In this document: in pieces, positions 55,571 through 63,952 of the stretch
Numbering within the stretch: position 1 is the stretch's first letter
Layout of the letters: each line of letters starts with the position of its first letter
Assembly: GCA_027313705.1 (NCBI GenBank)
Contig: DAHVDE010000023.1
Coordinates: 41,419 to 105,418 of the forward strand
DNA from: Actinomycetota bacterium
GTDB lineage: Bacteria > Actinomycetota > Actinomycetes > Streptosporangiales > Streptosporangiaceae
Length of the DNA: 64,000 nt
Direction: 5' to 3'
The notes under the pieces: generated by a model
What the model was told of the DNA's origin: nothing
Database searches by the model: none
The model's input: only the letters and a program-made list of their open reading frames with translations
Made by a program: the position numbers and the translations under genes

Positions 55571-56371
55571 CTATGGGTGCTGGCTGCTGACCGAGATGAT
55601 CTCGCCGGTCAGGTAGGAGGCGTAGTCGCTGGCGAGGAAGACCATGACGGCGGCGACCTCCCACGGCTGCGCCGAGCGGCAGAAAGCCTCCTTGGTGACC
55701 AGGTCGTCAAGCGTGTGAGGGTCCATGACTTTGGCCAGGAACGGATGCATCACCAGGCTGGGGGCTACCGCGTTGACCCTGATGCCCTGGCCGGCCACGT
55801 CCATGGCGGCACACCGAGTCAGCGCCATGACGCCGGCCTTGGCCGCGGCGTAGTGCGCCTGGCCCGGCTGGGCACGCCAGCCAAGCACGGAAGCGTTATT
55901 GACGATCGCGCCGCCTCCGCCCTGGGCGATCATCTGGCGGAGCGCGGCCCTGGTGCAGCGGAAGGTCCCGGTCAAGGTGACGTCAAGCACCTTAAGCCAT
56001 TGCTCGTCCGTCATGTCGGTGATGGCGGCGGTACCGCCGAGGCCGGCGTTGTTGATCATGACGTCGATCCGCCCGAACCGCTCCGCCGCGCCCGCGATCA
56101 GCGCCTGCACCTGCTGTTCGCATGTCACGTCGCAGGCCGCCGACCAGACCAGCTCCGAGCCGTAGCTTCGCGCCAGTTCCGCCTCGGCCGCCGCCAGCCT
56201 GCCAGGGTGCGCGTCGCTGAGCGCGAGGCTGGCGCCCTCGTCCAGGCACCGCCTGGCCACCGCTCCCCCGATCCCTGTGCCTGCCGCCGCCGTGAGCACG
56301 ACAACCTTCCCTGCCAGCAGGTCACGGCCAGCAGGCGGTTGGGGAGGCAGCGGCGGGGGCGGCAGGTTCAC
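55571..56371 (-). CDS. ipdF: IpdF, SDR of HIP-CoA degradation
   Basis: In mycobacteria IpdF (Rv3559c) reduces or oxidises the 5-hydroxyl of a HIP-CoA intermediate. The 266-residue SDR has TAAAGTGIGGAVARRCLDEG for NAD binding, NNAGLGGTAAITDM, the serine in NNASVLGWRAQ and YAAAK. The end DYASYLTGEIISVSSQHP is almost identical to IpdF. The N-terminus is proline-rich (PPPPLPPQPP). GTG 56371 has GGAGGG upstream and overlaps the fadE30 stop as GTGA. Confidence 0.9.
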   Translation of the reverse strand: MNLPPPPLPPQPPAGRDLLAGKVVVLTAAAGTGIGGAVARRCLDEGASLALSDAHPGRLAAAEAELARSYGSELVWSAACDVTCEQQVQALIAGAAERFGRIDVMINNAGLGGTAAITDMTDEQWLKVLDVTLTGTFRCTRAALRQMIAQGGGGAIVNNASVLGWRAQPGQAHYAAAKAGVMALTRCAAMDVAGQGIRVNAVAPSLVMHPFLAKVMDPHTLDDLVTKEAFCRSAQPWEVAAVMVFLASDYASYLTGEIISVSSQHP

Positions 56372-57606
56372 GCCGTCCCTCCTGGAGCGAGGCCGAACTG
56401 CCTGCTGGCGATGATGCCTAGCTGTATCTCGTCCGATCCGCCGTAGATTGTGTCGGCCCGGCTGAACAGGTAAAGCCGCTGCCAGGCATCGAGTTCATAG
56501 TGCGCCGCCTTGGCCACCATTCCCTCCGCCCCTCGCACCTCCATGGCCAGCTCCCCGAGTGCCTTGTGCCACCGCGCCCAGAGCAGTTTCCCGACCGACG
56601 CCTCGACCGGCGACCAGACCGGCGACCCGGCCGGTGCATGGGCACCGGCTGGCGACCCGGAGCCGCCCACGGTATCAAGCGCGTAAGCGCGGAGCACTTC
56701 CAGTCCGACCCGCGCCCGCGCGATCCGGTCGCGGAGCAGCGGATCCGCGCTCGCACCGGTGCGCTTGGCGTGGTCGATGATGTCGTCGAGTTCCTTCCTG
56801 AACTGGATCTGCTGCCCGAACGTGGCCACGCCGCGCTCGACCCCGAGCAGGAACCTGGCTACCTGCCAGCCCTGGCCCGCCTCGCCAAGCACCAGGTCAG
56901 CACCGGTGCGCGCACCGTCGAAGAACACCTCGTTAAACTCGCTCGTCCCGGTGAGCTGCCTGATCGGCGCTACCGTCACGCCCTCTTGCCGCATCGGGAC
57001 AAGCAGCATGGAAAGCCCGGCGCTGCGCCTTGACCCAGGTTCCGTCCTGGCCAAGACGAAACACCAGTCCGCCACCTGCGCCAGCGAAGTCCACACCTTC
57101 TGCCCGCTGATCGCCCAGTGGTCATCGACCAGCCGCGCTGAGGTGCTCACCGAGGCCAGGTCTGACCCGGCGCCCGGCTCTGAGAACCCCTGGCACCACA
57201 GTTCGGCAACCGCCGCGATGGGCGGCAGGAAGCGGGCTTGCTGCGCGGGGGTGCCGAACTCGATCAGGGCGGGGCCGAGCAACTGCTCCCCCAGGTGACT
57301 GACCCGCGCGGGAGCGCCGGCCCGCGCGTACTCCTCGTGGAAGATCAGCTGCTGGTCCGGCGTCGCGCCCCGGCCGCCATACTCGCGCGGCCAGCTGAGC
57401 GGCGTCCAGCCTGCCTCGTGCAGGCAGCGGTCCCACGCCAGCCGTTGCTCGAAGGCCTCGTGCTCGCGCCCGGGACCTCCGGCACCTCGCAACGCCGCGT
57501 ACTCGCCAGACAAGTTGCGCGCCAGCCAGTCCCGCACCATGCCGCGGAACCGATCCTCGCGGACACCAGGCTTCGGGTCAGGGGCCAGACCACCCGATTC
57601 AGGCAC
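56368..57606 (-). CDS. fadE30: FadE30, acyl-CoA dehydrogenase acting on HIP-CoA
   Basis: Dehydrogenates the propionyl side chain of HIP-CoA. The 412-residue product has GGPGREHEAFEQRLAWDR, WCQGFSEPGAGSDLASVS, QKVWTSLAQVADWCFVL and LYLFSRADTIYGGSDEIQ, all FadE30-like. An insert rich in GSPAG (around residue 315) is absent from the mycobacterial protein as I recall it. The start is uncertain: GTG 57606 is the first in-frame codon compatible with the homology, without a ribosome site. It shares the KstR2-type box at 57688 with fadD3. Confidence 0.87.
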   Translation of the reverse strand: MPESGGLAPDPKPGVREDRFRGMVRDWLARNLSGEYAALRGAGGPGREHEAFEQRLAWDRCLHEAGWTPLSWPREYGGRGATPDQQLIFHEEYARAGAPARVSHLGEQLLGPALIEFGTPAQQARFLPPIAAVAELWCQGFSEPGAGSDLASVSTSARLVDDHWAISGQKVWTSLAQVADWCFVLARTEPGSRRSAGLSMLLVPMRQEGVTVAPIRQLTGTSEFNEVFFDGARTGADLVLGEAGQGWQVARFLLGVERGVATFGQQIQFRKELDDIIDHAKRTGASADPLLRDRIARARVGLEVLRAYALDTVGGSGSPAGAHAPAGSPVWSPVEASVGKLLWARWHKALGELAMEVRGAEGMVAKAAHYELDAWQRLYLFSRADTIYGGSDEIQLGIIASRQFGLAPGGTA

Positions 57607-57687
57607 CGCAGCAGCGTAGCGCGCCGCACTGGCGGCCCGGTAGTCAGCTAAGCCAGGTCGGCGTAGGCTCCGTAACGGCAAATCCCA

Positions 57688-57701
57688 ACCAAGCACTTGC
57701 T
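57688..57701. promoter_or_regulatory. KstR2-type operator between fadE30 and fadD3
   Basis: ACCAAGCACTTGCT is an exact match to ANCAAGNNCTTGNT. It lies 14 bases before the fadD3 GTG and about 80 bases before the fadE30 start, controlling both divergent operons. In mycobacteria KstR2 also binds between these two genes. It is the only exact KstR2 site found in the window. Confidence 0.85.
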
Positions 57702-57715
57702 TGCCTGGAGGGCGC

Positions 57716-59314
57716 GTGGCTAGCGACGACCTGGTGACCTGGACCGTTCCTGAAGCCGTGGACGCCGCGGCGGAGCGATTCGGCGGCCAGGTCGCCCTGG
57801 CTGAGCCTGACGGACCGGTGCTGACCTACCGCGAGCTGCGCGAAGGGGTGCGTGCGGTAGCCGGGGCACTGATCGGCGGCGGGATGAAGGCCGGTGACCG
57901 GATCGCGATCTGGTCGCCGAACACCTACCACTGGGTGCTCGCCGCGCTCGGGTCGCTGTACGCCGGAGCCACGCTGGTGCCGGTGAACACCAGGTACACA
58001 GGGCCAGAGGCGCTCGACGTGATCAGCAGGACACGGGCGAGGGCGCTGTTCGCGGCCGGGCCCTTCCTCGGCGCTGACCGGCTGGAACTGCTGAGGAAGG
58101 CGGCCCGCGAGACCGGCCAGGACAGCCGCGCCGGCCTCCCTGAACTGATCGTCAAGATCCCGGTCGAGTCGCCAGCGCCTGACTGGGACAACTTCCTCGC
58201 CCGCACTACAGGCCCTGGCGGTATCGATGCGATCGACGCGCGGGCGGCCGCCGTCCGGCCAGGTGATGTCAGCGACATCCTCTTCACCTCGGGCACGACC
58301 GGGCGCAGCAAAGGAGCGATGTCCGCTCACGGCCAGGCCCTGGACGTGGCCCGTGCCTGGGCGCAGTGCGCCGGGCTGACCAGCTCCGACCGGTACCTGA
58401 TCGTGAACCCGTTCTTTCACAGCTTCGGCTACAAGGCAGGGATTCTCGCCTGCCTGCTCGCCGGCGCGGCCATGGTGCCGCAACTGGTGTTCGACGCGGG
58501 CGCGGCGCTTAGGCTGATAGAAAAGGAGCGGATCACCGTGGTTCCCGGCGCTCCCACGCTCTACGTCTCGCTACTTGACCACCCAGAACGAGACAGCCAC
58601 GACCTGTCGAGCCTGCGCGTCGCCGTGACCGGGGCCGCGGTGGTCCCTGTGGCATTGGTCGAGCGGATGCGGGCCGAGTTGAGCTTCGATACCGTACTCA
58701 CCGCTTACGGCCTGACCGAGGCCGTGGTCGCGACCATGTGCCGGCCTGGCGACGACGCGCGGACCATCGCCACGACATCAGGCCGCGCCGCGGCCGGTTT
58801 CGAGATCACCATCGCCCCGGCGGGCGGGGACCCGGCGGGCGAGCATGAGGACAGCGGCGAGATCCTGCTCCGCGGCCCCAACGTCATGCTCGGTTACCTG
58901 GATGACGAGGCGGCGACCGCTGCGGCGATCGACGCGGACGGCTGGCTGCACACCGGCGATATCGGGCACCTGGATGAGCGCGGCTACCTGACCATCACCG
59001 ACCGGCTCAAGGACATGTACATCTGCGGCGGCTTCAACGTGTACCCAGCCGAGGTGGAGCAGGCACTCGCGAGGCACCAGGCGGTCGCCGAGTCGGTGGT
59101 GATCGGGATCCCTGACCAGCGCCTCGGCGAGGTCGGGAAGGCGTTCGTGGTGCTCAGGCCAGGGGCGGCGGCGTCGGCCCGGGAACTCATCGCGTTCTGC
59201 CGGGAACGGCTGGCGGGCTTCAAGGTGCCCAGGCACGTCGAGTTCCGCACCGAACTGCCGCGTAATCCGGCAGGCAAGCCACTCAAGCGGGTCCTGAGGG
59301 GAGAAACCGAATGA
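57716..59314 (+). CDS. fadD3: FadD3, HIP-CoA synthetase
   Basis: Activates 3aH-4a(3'-propanoate)-7aH-methylhexahydro-1,5-indanedione (HIP), the last two sterol rings, with CoA. The 532-residue product has the AMP-binding motif TSGTTGRSKGAMSA, FFHSFGYKAG, TAYGLTEA and LHTGDIGHLDERGYLTITDR, with catalytic Lys near the end in GKPLKR. GTG 57716 is used because GGAGG precedes it. Its stop overlaps the next start as ATGA. Divergent from fadE30 as in mycobacteria. Confidence 0.9.
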   Translation: MASDDLVTWTVPEAVDAAAERFGGQVALAEPDGPVLTYRELREGVRAVAGALIGGGMKAGDRIAIWSPNTYHWVLAALGSLYAGATLVPVNTRYTGPEALDVISRTRARALFAAGPFLGADRLELLRKAARETGQDSRAGLPELIVKIPVESPAPDWDNFLARTTGPGGIDAIDARAAAVRPGDVSDILFTSGTTGRSKGAMSAHGQALDVARAWAQCAGLTSSDRYLIVNPFFHSFGYKAGILACLLAGAAMVPQLVFDAGAALRLIEKERITVVPGAPTLYVSLLDHPERDSHDLSSLRVAVTGAAVVPVALVERMRAELSFDTVLTAYGLTEAVVATMCRPGDDARTIATTSGRAAAGFEITIAPAGGDPAGEHEDSGEILLRGPNVMLGYLDDEAATAAAIDADGWLHTGDIGHLDERGYLTITDRLKDMYICGGFNVYPAEVEQALARHQAVAESVVIGIPDQRLGEVGKAFVVLRPGAAASARELIAFCRERLAGFKVPRHVEFRTELPRNPAGKPLKRVLRGETE

Positions 59315-60156
59315 CTGACACCGAACCAGTCGTGCGTTACGAACGGCACGGTGCCATCGCGCTGGTCACGATGAACCGGCCACAGTACGGCAACGCGCAG
59401 AACTCGGTGATGACCTACGCACTCGACGCCGCCTTCGAGCGGGCCGTCAGCGACGACGAAGTCAAGGTCGTGGTGCTCGCCGGAGCAGGCAAGCATTTCA
59501 GCGCCGGCCACGACATCGGCACGCCAGGCAGAGATGTCCACGTGCCTTACGACCGCAAGGCCGTCATGTGGTGGACCCACACGGACAAGGAAGGCGCCGA
59601 CGCCAGGTACGCCAGGGAGATGGAGGTCTACCTGGGCATGTGCAGGCGCTGGCGGGAGATGCCCAAGCCGTCGATCGCGATGGTGCACGGCGCCTGCGTC
59701 GCGGGCGGCCTGATGCTGGCCTGGGTGTGCGACCTGATCGTGGCCGCGGAAGACGCGTTCTTCGCCGACCCTGTGGTGCGGATGGGGATTCCAGGGGTGG
59801 AGTATTTCGCGCACCCCTGGGTGCTCGGGCCAAGGTTCGCCAAGGAAGCGCTGTTCACCGGGGACCGGTTTACCGCCAGGCGCGCCTACGAGGTCGGCAT
59901 GGTCAACCGGGTGGTGCCGCGCGAGGAACTGCAGTCGACCGCCTTCGCGCTGGCGGAGCGGATCGCCGCGATGCCGTCTTTCGGGCTCGCGCTGGCCAAG
60001 CGGGCGGTCAACCAGTGCGAGGACCAGATGGGCATGCGGCCAGGCATGGACTCGGTCTTCGGCCTGCATCACGTCGCCCACGCGCACAACGCCGAGACCG
60101 GCGCCGACTCACTCGCCGGGATGGACGCCAGGTCGATGAAGTCAGCGGGCGCCTGA
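59311..60156 (+). CDS. Enoyl-CoA hydratase/isomerase family protein in the fadD3 operon
   Basis: A 281-residue crotonase with GAGKHFSAGHDIGTPG and VHGACVAGGLMLAWVCDLIV (oxyanion hole) and PGVEYFAHPWVLGPR. It is coupled to fadD3 by a four-base overlap and precedes fadE31 by five bases. In the mycobacterial locus fadD3 is followed by fadE31 directly, so this gene is an addition. The histidine-rich GHDIG, where typical hydratases carry a catalytic Glu-containing segment, leaves the exact reaction open. It may serve HIP-CoA beta-oxidation. Confidence 0.82.
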   Translation: MTDTEPVVRYERHGAIALVTMNRPQYGNAQNSVMTYALDAAFERAVSDDEVKVVVLAGAGKHFSAGHDIGTPGRDVHVPYDRKAVMWWTHTDKEGADARYAREMEVYLGMCRRWREMPKPSIAMVHGACVAGGLMLAWVCDLIVAAEDAFFADPVVRMGIPGVEYFAHPWVLGPRFAKEALFTGDRFTARRAYEVGMVNRVVPREELQSTAFALAERIAAMPSFGLALAKRAVNQCEDQMGMRPGMDSVFGLHHVAHAHNAETGADSLAGMDARSMKSAGA

Positions 60157-60160
60157 CCAG

Positions 60161-61282
60161 GTGGACCTCGACCAAGATCCGGCGATAGCGGCGTTCCGCG
60201 CGCAGGCCAGGGCCTGGCTCCGCGAGCAGGTACCCGATCCGCCGCTGCCCGCGGTGAACACCGAGGAAGGCTTCGCCGCGCACCGGCGGTGGGAAAGGAA
60301 ACTGGCGCAGGCCGGGCTGGCGGTGGTTTCCTGGCCGGAAAAGTACGGCGGCAGGGACGCGACGCTCGGGCAGTGGCTGGCCTTCGAAGAGGAGTACTAC
60401 CGCTCGGGCGGCCCGGTAAGGGTTGGCCAGAACGGGCTGTTCCTGCTGGCGTCGACCCTGTTCTCGCACGGAACGCCCGCGCAGCTTGACCGGATACTCC
60501 CGCCCATGGCAACCGGCGACCAGGTGTGGGCCCAGGCCTGGTCAGAACCGGGGGCCGGCAGTGACCTGGCCGCGATCACGTCGACGGCCAGACGGGCAGC
60601 GGGCGGCTGGCTGCTCAACGGCCAGAAGACCTGGAGCTCACGGGCCGCCTTCGCCGACCGGGCTTTCGGGCTCTTCAGGTCCGACTCAGAAGCCGAACGC
60701 CACGAAGGCCTGACCTATCTCATGTTCGACCTGCGCGCGCCTGGCGTGACCGTGCGCCCGATCAGGCAACTTGACGGCGATCCCGGCTTCGCCGAGATCT
60801 TTCTCGACGACGTCTTCGTGCCCGACGAGGACGTGATCGGGATGCCAGGTGCGGGCTGGCGGGTCGCCATGTCGACGGCCAGCCATGAGCGCGGACTCTC
60901 GCTGCGCAGCCCAGGCCGGTTCCTCGCCTCGGCCGAACGCCTGGTCGGCCTCTGGCAGCGGCAAGGCAGCAACGCCGCAAGCGAGCGGGTGGCCGATGCC
61001 TGGATCGCCGCCCGCGCCTACCAGCTGCACACCTTCGGCACCGTCGCCGCCCTCGAGGCGGGCGGCACGCTCGGCGCCGAGTCGAGCCTGGGCAAGGTCT
61101 TCTGGTCAGACCTGGATGTCCGCCTCTGCGAGACCGCGCTTGACCTGCTCGGCCCGCAGGCAGAACTCGACGGGCAATGGACCGCGAGTTACCTGTTCGC
61201 GCTCGCCGGGCCCATCTACGCGGGCACTAACGAGATCCAGCGCTCGGTCATCGCGGAACGTCTGCTCGGGATGCCCAGATGA
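60161..61282 (+). CDS. fadE31: FadE31, acyl-CoA dehydrogenase of ring degradation
   Basis: A 373-residue acyl-CoA dehydrogenase. WAQAWSEPGAGSDLAAITST, QKTWSSRAAFADRAFGLF and LAGPIYAGTNEIQRSVIAER are in FadE31-like positions. It forms part of the fadD3-fadE31-fadE32-fadE33 block that acts on HIP-CoA products. GTG 60161 has GACCAGG before it. The stop overlaps the fadE32 start as ATGA. Confidence 0.86.
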   Translation: MDLDQDPAIAAFRAQARAWLREQVPDPPLPAVNTEEGFAAHRRWERKLAQAGLAVVSWPEKYGGRDATLGQWLAFEEEYYRSGGPVRVGQNGLFLLASTLFSHGTPAQLDRILPPMATGDQVWAQAWSEPGAGSDLAAITSTARRAAGGWLLNGQKTWSSRAAFADRAFGLFRSDSEAERHEGLTYLMFDLRAPGVTVRPIRQLDGDPGFAEIFLDDVFVPDEDVIGMPGAGWRVAMSTASHERGLSLRSPGRFLASAERLVGLWQRQGSNAASERVADAWIAARAYQLHTFGTVAALEAGGTLGAESSLGKVFWSDLDVRLCETALDLLGPQAELDGQWTASYLFALAGPIYAGTNEIQRSVIAERLLGMPR

Positions 61283-62262
61283 GGTTCATGCTGACCGCCG
61301 AGCAGCGCAGGTTCGCGGCGACTTTGGACGAGCTGCTTTCCCGCGCCGACGTGCCCGCGGCCGCCCGCGCCTGGGCGGATGGCGACCGCGGACCCGGACT
61401 GGCGATCTGGGCGGCGCTGGCCAGGGTCGGGGTCACATCGCTGGCCGAGCACGCCGAGCCGGCCGACCTGGTCGTCGCCTGCGAGGAGCTCGGGCGCCAT
61501 CCGGTGCCCGGCCCGCTGGCCGAATCGCTTGCCGCTGTGCCCGCCCTGCTCGGCGGGCTCCCCTCCAGCCGCGCACGGGAGTTGCTCGCGCACATCAGTT
61601 CAGGGACGGCGATCGCGACCGCTGCCTTTCCACCGCAGGTGCCGCTCGCGCTGGATGCGGACATTGCCCAGGTGGTTATTTTGTCAGAAAATAACAAGAT
61701 CTTTCTAGCCCAGCCAGTAGGCACCTTCGACTCAATGGACCCGTCCCGCAAGCTGTTCGCGGTCAGGCAGACCGAGGTCCTGGCCGCCGATGCGGACGCC
61801 GTCGCCGCCGGAGTCAGGCACGGGACACTGGCCAGCGCCGCGCTGCTGCTCGGCGCCGGGCGCGGACTGCTCGACGCCGCAGTGCGCCATGCGCGGACTC
61901 GCGAGCAGTTCGGGCGGCCGGTCGGTGCGTTCCAGGCGGTCAAGCACGCGCTCGCCGACGTGCTGATCGGGATCGAGTTCGCCAGGCCGCTGCTGTACGC
62001 CGCCGCCGTCGCGGTCGGCGCCGGGCAGGCGACCGCGGCGCGTGACATATCAGCGGCCCGCGTGGCCTGCGCCGACGCGGCGCGACTGGCCGCCGCGGTG
62101 GCGCTGCAAGTGCACGGGGCGATCGGTTACACCCGCGAGTGCGACGTGAGCCTGTGGCTGGCCAAGGTTCGCGCGCTATCTGCTGTGTGGGGCAGCCAGG
62201 CCGAGCACCGCGCGGTGGTGCTAGCGGCGCTCACCGAGCCGAAGACCGGACCATGGAGCTGA
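61279..62262 (+). CDS. fadE32: FadE32, acyl-CoA dehydrogenase subunit
   Basis: A 327-residue partner subunit, shorter than FadE31. It has a C-terminal REQFGRPVGAFQAVKHALAD (FAD site) and LQVHGAIGYTRECDVSLWL. The N-terminal half lacks the SEPGAGSD loop, as in the beta subunits of heteromeric FadE enzymes. A sharply AT-rich segment (61675-61700) within it encodes VVILSENNKIF and folds as a perfect stem-loop. Overlaps fadE31 (4 bases) and fadE33 (10 bases). Confidence 0.84.
   Translation: MRFMLTAEQRRFAATLDELLSRADVPAAARAWADGDRGPGLAIWAALARVGVTSLAEHAEPADLVVACEELGRHPVPGPLAESLAAVPALLGGLPSSRARELLAHISSGTAIATAAFPPQVPLALDADIAQVVILSENNKIFLAQPVGTFDSMDPSRKLFAVRQTEVLAADADAVAAGVRHGTLASAALLLGAGRGLLDAAVRHARTREQFGRPVGAFQAVKHALADVLIGIEFARPLLYAAAVAVGAGQATAARDISAARVACADAARLAAAVALQVHGAIGYTRECDVSLWLAKVRALSAVWGSQAEHRAVVLAALTEPKTGPWS
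61675..61695. other. AT-rich stem-loop inside fadE32
   Basis: GTTATTTT and AAAATAAC are perfect inverted repeats of 8 bp around the loop GTCAG, in a coding region that is otherwise highly GC-rich. It could affect translation or mRNA stability, or may just mark a patch of foreign or mutated DNA. No regulator site is recognised. Confidence 0.5.
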
Positions 62263-63359
62263 CACCAGAGCAGCAAGCGCTGCGCGACGCGGTCGCCGAT
62301 CTGGTCAGGAGGCATCCGCCGGACCCCGAGGCAGGCACCGCTGCCGGGCGGGAGTTCTGGCGGCTGCTCGCCGGGATCGGCGCGGCCGGGCTGGCGCTTC
62401 CTGAACGGTATGGCGGCGCGGGCGCGGGGCCGGTCGAGACCGCCGTCGTAGCCGAGCAACTCGGCCGGGTGCTCGCCCCCTCGCCGCTGCTCGGATCCGC
62501 GGTGCTCACCGCGCAAGCGATCCTGGCGACTGGCGACACCGACGCATGCCAGCGCCTGCTTCCCGCCATCGGCAGCGGGGCAGCCGTCGCTGCGCTCGCC
62601 TGGACAGGTAAGGACGGCGGCTGGGACCCGGCGGCAGCAGGCTGCCACGCCGCACCTCGGGCCGGCGGCGGCTGGACGCTCACCGGCACCGCGCATTACG
62701 TGCTCGACGGCGACACCGCCGACATCCTGATCGTGGCCGCGCAGATGCCTGACGGCGGCATCGGCCTGTTCGAGGTCGCGCCCGACCAGCCCGGAGTCGA
62801 ACGTGAGGCATCACCTTCGGTAGACCAGAGCAGGCGGCTGGCGGTGGTCCGACTGGCAGCGGCCGCGCGGCGGCCGCTCGGCCCGGCCGGGGCGCAAGCC
62901 GCGGCCGGCGGCACGTCCGGCCGTACCGCGCTGGCGCGAGCGCGGGACCTGGCTTGCCTGGCCCTCGCCGCCGAGCAGGTCGGGGCGGCGGCACGGGTGC
63001 TCGAGCTGACCGTCGACTACACCAAGGCGCGGGTACAGTTCGGGCGGCCGATCGCGAGCTTCCAGGCAGTGCAGCATCGGCTGGCCGAGTCATACGCCCT
63101 CGTCACCTCGGCCCGCTCGCTGGCCTACCGTGCGGCGACGGCCTCCGCCGAGGACATGCCATTGCTGTCCCGCGCGGCGAAGGCGCACTGCGGCGAAGTA
63201 CTCGCCAAGGTCGCCGCCGAGGCCATCCAGCTGCACGGCGCCATCGGCATCACCTGGGAACACGCCGCGCACCGCTACTTCAAGCGCGCCCACGGGTCAG
63301 GCCAGCTGTTCGGGCCGCCCGCCAGGCACCTCGCCGAGATCGCTGACCTCGTGATCTGA
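62253..63359 (+). CDS. fadE33: FadE33, acyl-CoA dehydrogenase subunit
   Basis: A 368-residue acyl-CoA dehydrogenase of the same block. N-terminal MELTPEQQALRDAVADLVRR, C-terminal RVQFGRPIASFQAVQHRLAE and QLHGAIGITWEHAAHRYFKR (FAD and active site region). The ATG lies inside the end of fadE32, so the pair is translated by coupling and probably assembles. Convergent with hsaB. Confidence 0.85.
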   Translation: MELTPEQQALRDAVADLVRRHPPDPEAGTAAGREFWRLLAGIGAAGLALPERYGGAGAGPVETAVVAEQLGRVLAPSPLLGSAVLTAQAILATGDTDACQRLLPAIGSGAAVAALAWTGKDGGWDPAAAGCHAAPRAGGGWTLTGTAHYVLDGDTADILIVAAQMPDGGIGLFEVAPDQPGVEREASPSVDQSRRLAVVRLAAAARRPLGPAGAQAAAGGTSGRTALARARDLACLALAAEQVGAAARVLELTVDYTKARVQFGRPIASFQAVQHRLAESYALVTSARSLAYRAATASAEDMPLLSRAAKAHCGEVLAKVAAEAIQLHGAIGITWEHAAHRYFKRAHGSGQLFGPPARHLAEIADLVI

Positions 63360-63364
63360 CCAGG

Positions 63365-63952
63365 TCACATCCAGTCGGCGTGCTTGGGCCAGGCGAGCAG
63401 GGTTTCCACCACTTCTGGCGGGCCTTCGGCGGCCGGTACCGCCGACGTGCCGTACCTGCCGCGATAGAACAGCAGCGGCCGGTCCGGACCGCACTCCCCT
63501 AGCTCGCGCACCTGGCCGATGACCACGTAGTGATCTCCGACAGCGTGCACGTCGGCTATCTGGCAGCCGATCCAGGTGAGCACCCCGTCGATGACAGGGC
63601 TGCCCGCGGAGTCTGGCGCCCAGTCGATGTCCTTGAACCTGTCTGGCCGGCTACGGCCAAACATCGTCGCCAGGCCAGTCTGCCCGGCGGTCAGCACGTT
63701 CGCGCAGAAGAAGCCTGCCTGCTCGATGCGCGGCCAGGTCGACGAGGTCCGCGCCGGGCAGAACAGCACCAGCGGCGGCTCGAGCGACAAGGCGGCGAAG
63801 GCCTGGCAGGAAAATCCCACCGGCTCGCCGCCGTGGCTGGCCGTAATGATCGTGATGCCCGTGGCGAAGTGGCCGAGCACCTGCCTGAACCGCTCGGGAT
63901 CTGGCTCGTACCTGACCGGGGTGCTTCCGCGTTCCACGAACATGCCGAGCAC
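63365..63952 (-). CDS. hsaB: HsaB, flavin reductase of the HsaAB 3-HSA hydroxylase
   Basis: Supplies reduced flavin to HsaA, which hydroxylates 3-HSA in A/B ring degradation. The 195-residue product has HFATGITIITASHGGEPVGF and SCQAFAALSLEPPLVLFCPA, the FMN-binding part of the family, and VGDHYVVIGQVREL with the final catalytic region. The start is uncertain: GTG 63952 and ATG 63943 are both possible; neither has a clear ribosome site. The rest of the hsa operon should lie just beyond the window's right end. Confidence 0.85.
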   Translation of the reverse strand: MLGMFVERGSTPVRYEPDPERFRQVLGHFATGITIITASHGGEPVGFSCQAFAALSLEPPLVLFCPARTSSTWPRIEQAGFFCANVLTAGQTGLATMFGRSRPDRFKDIDWAPDSAGSPVIDGVLTWIGCQIADVHAVGDHYVVIGQVRELGECGPDRPLLFYRGRYGTSAVPAAEGPPEVVETLLAWPKHADWM

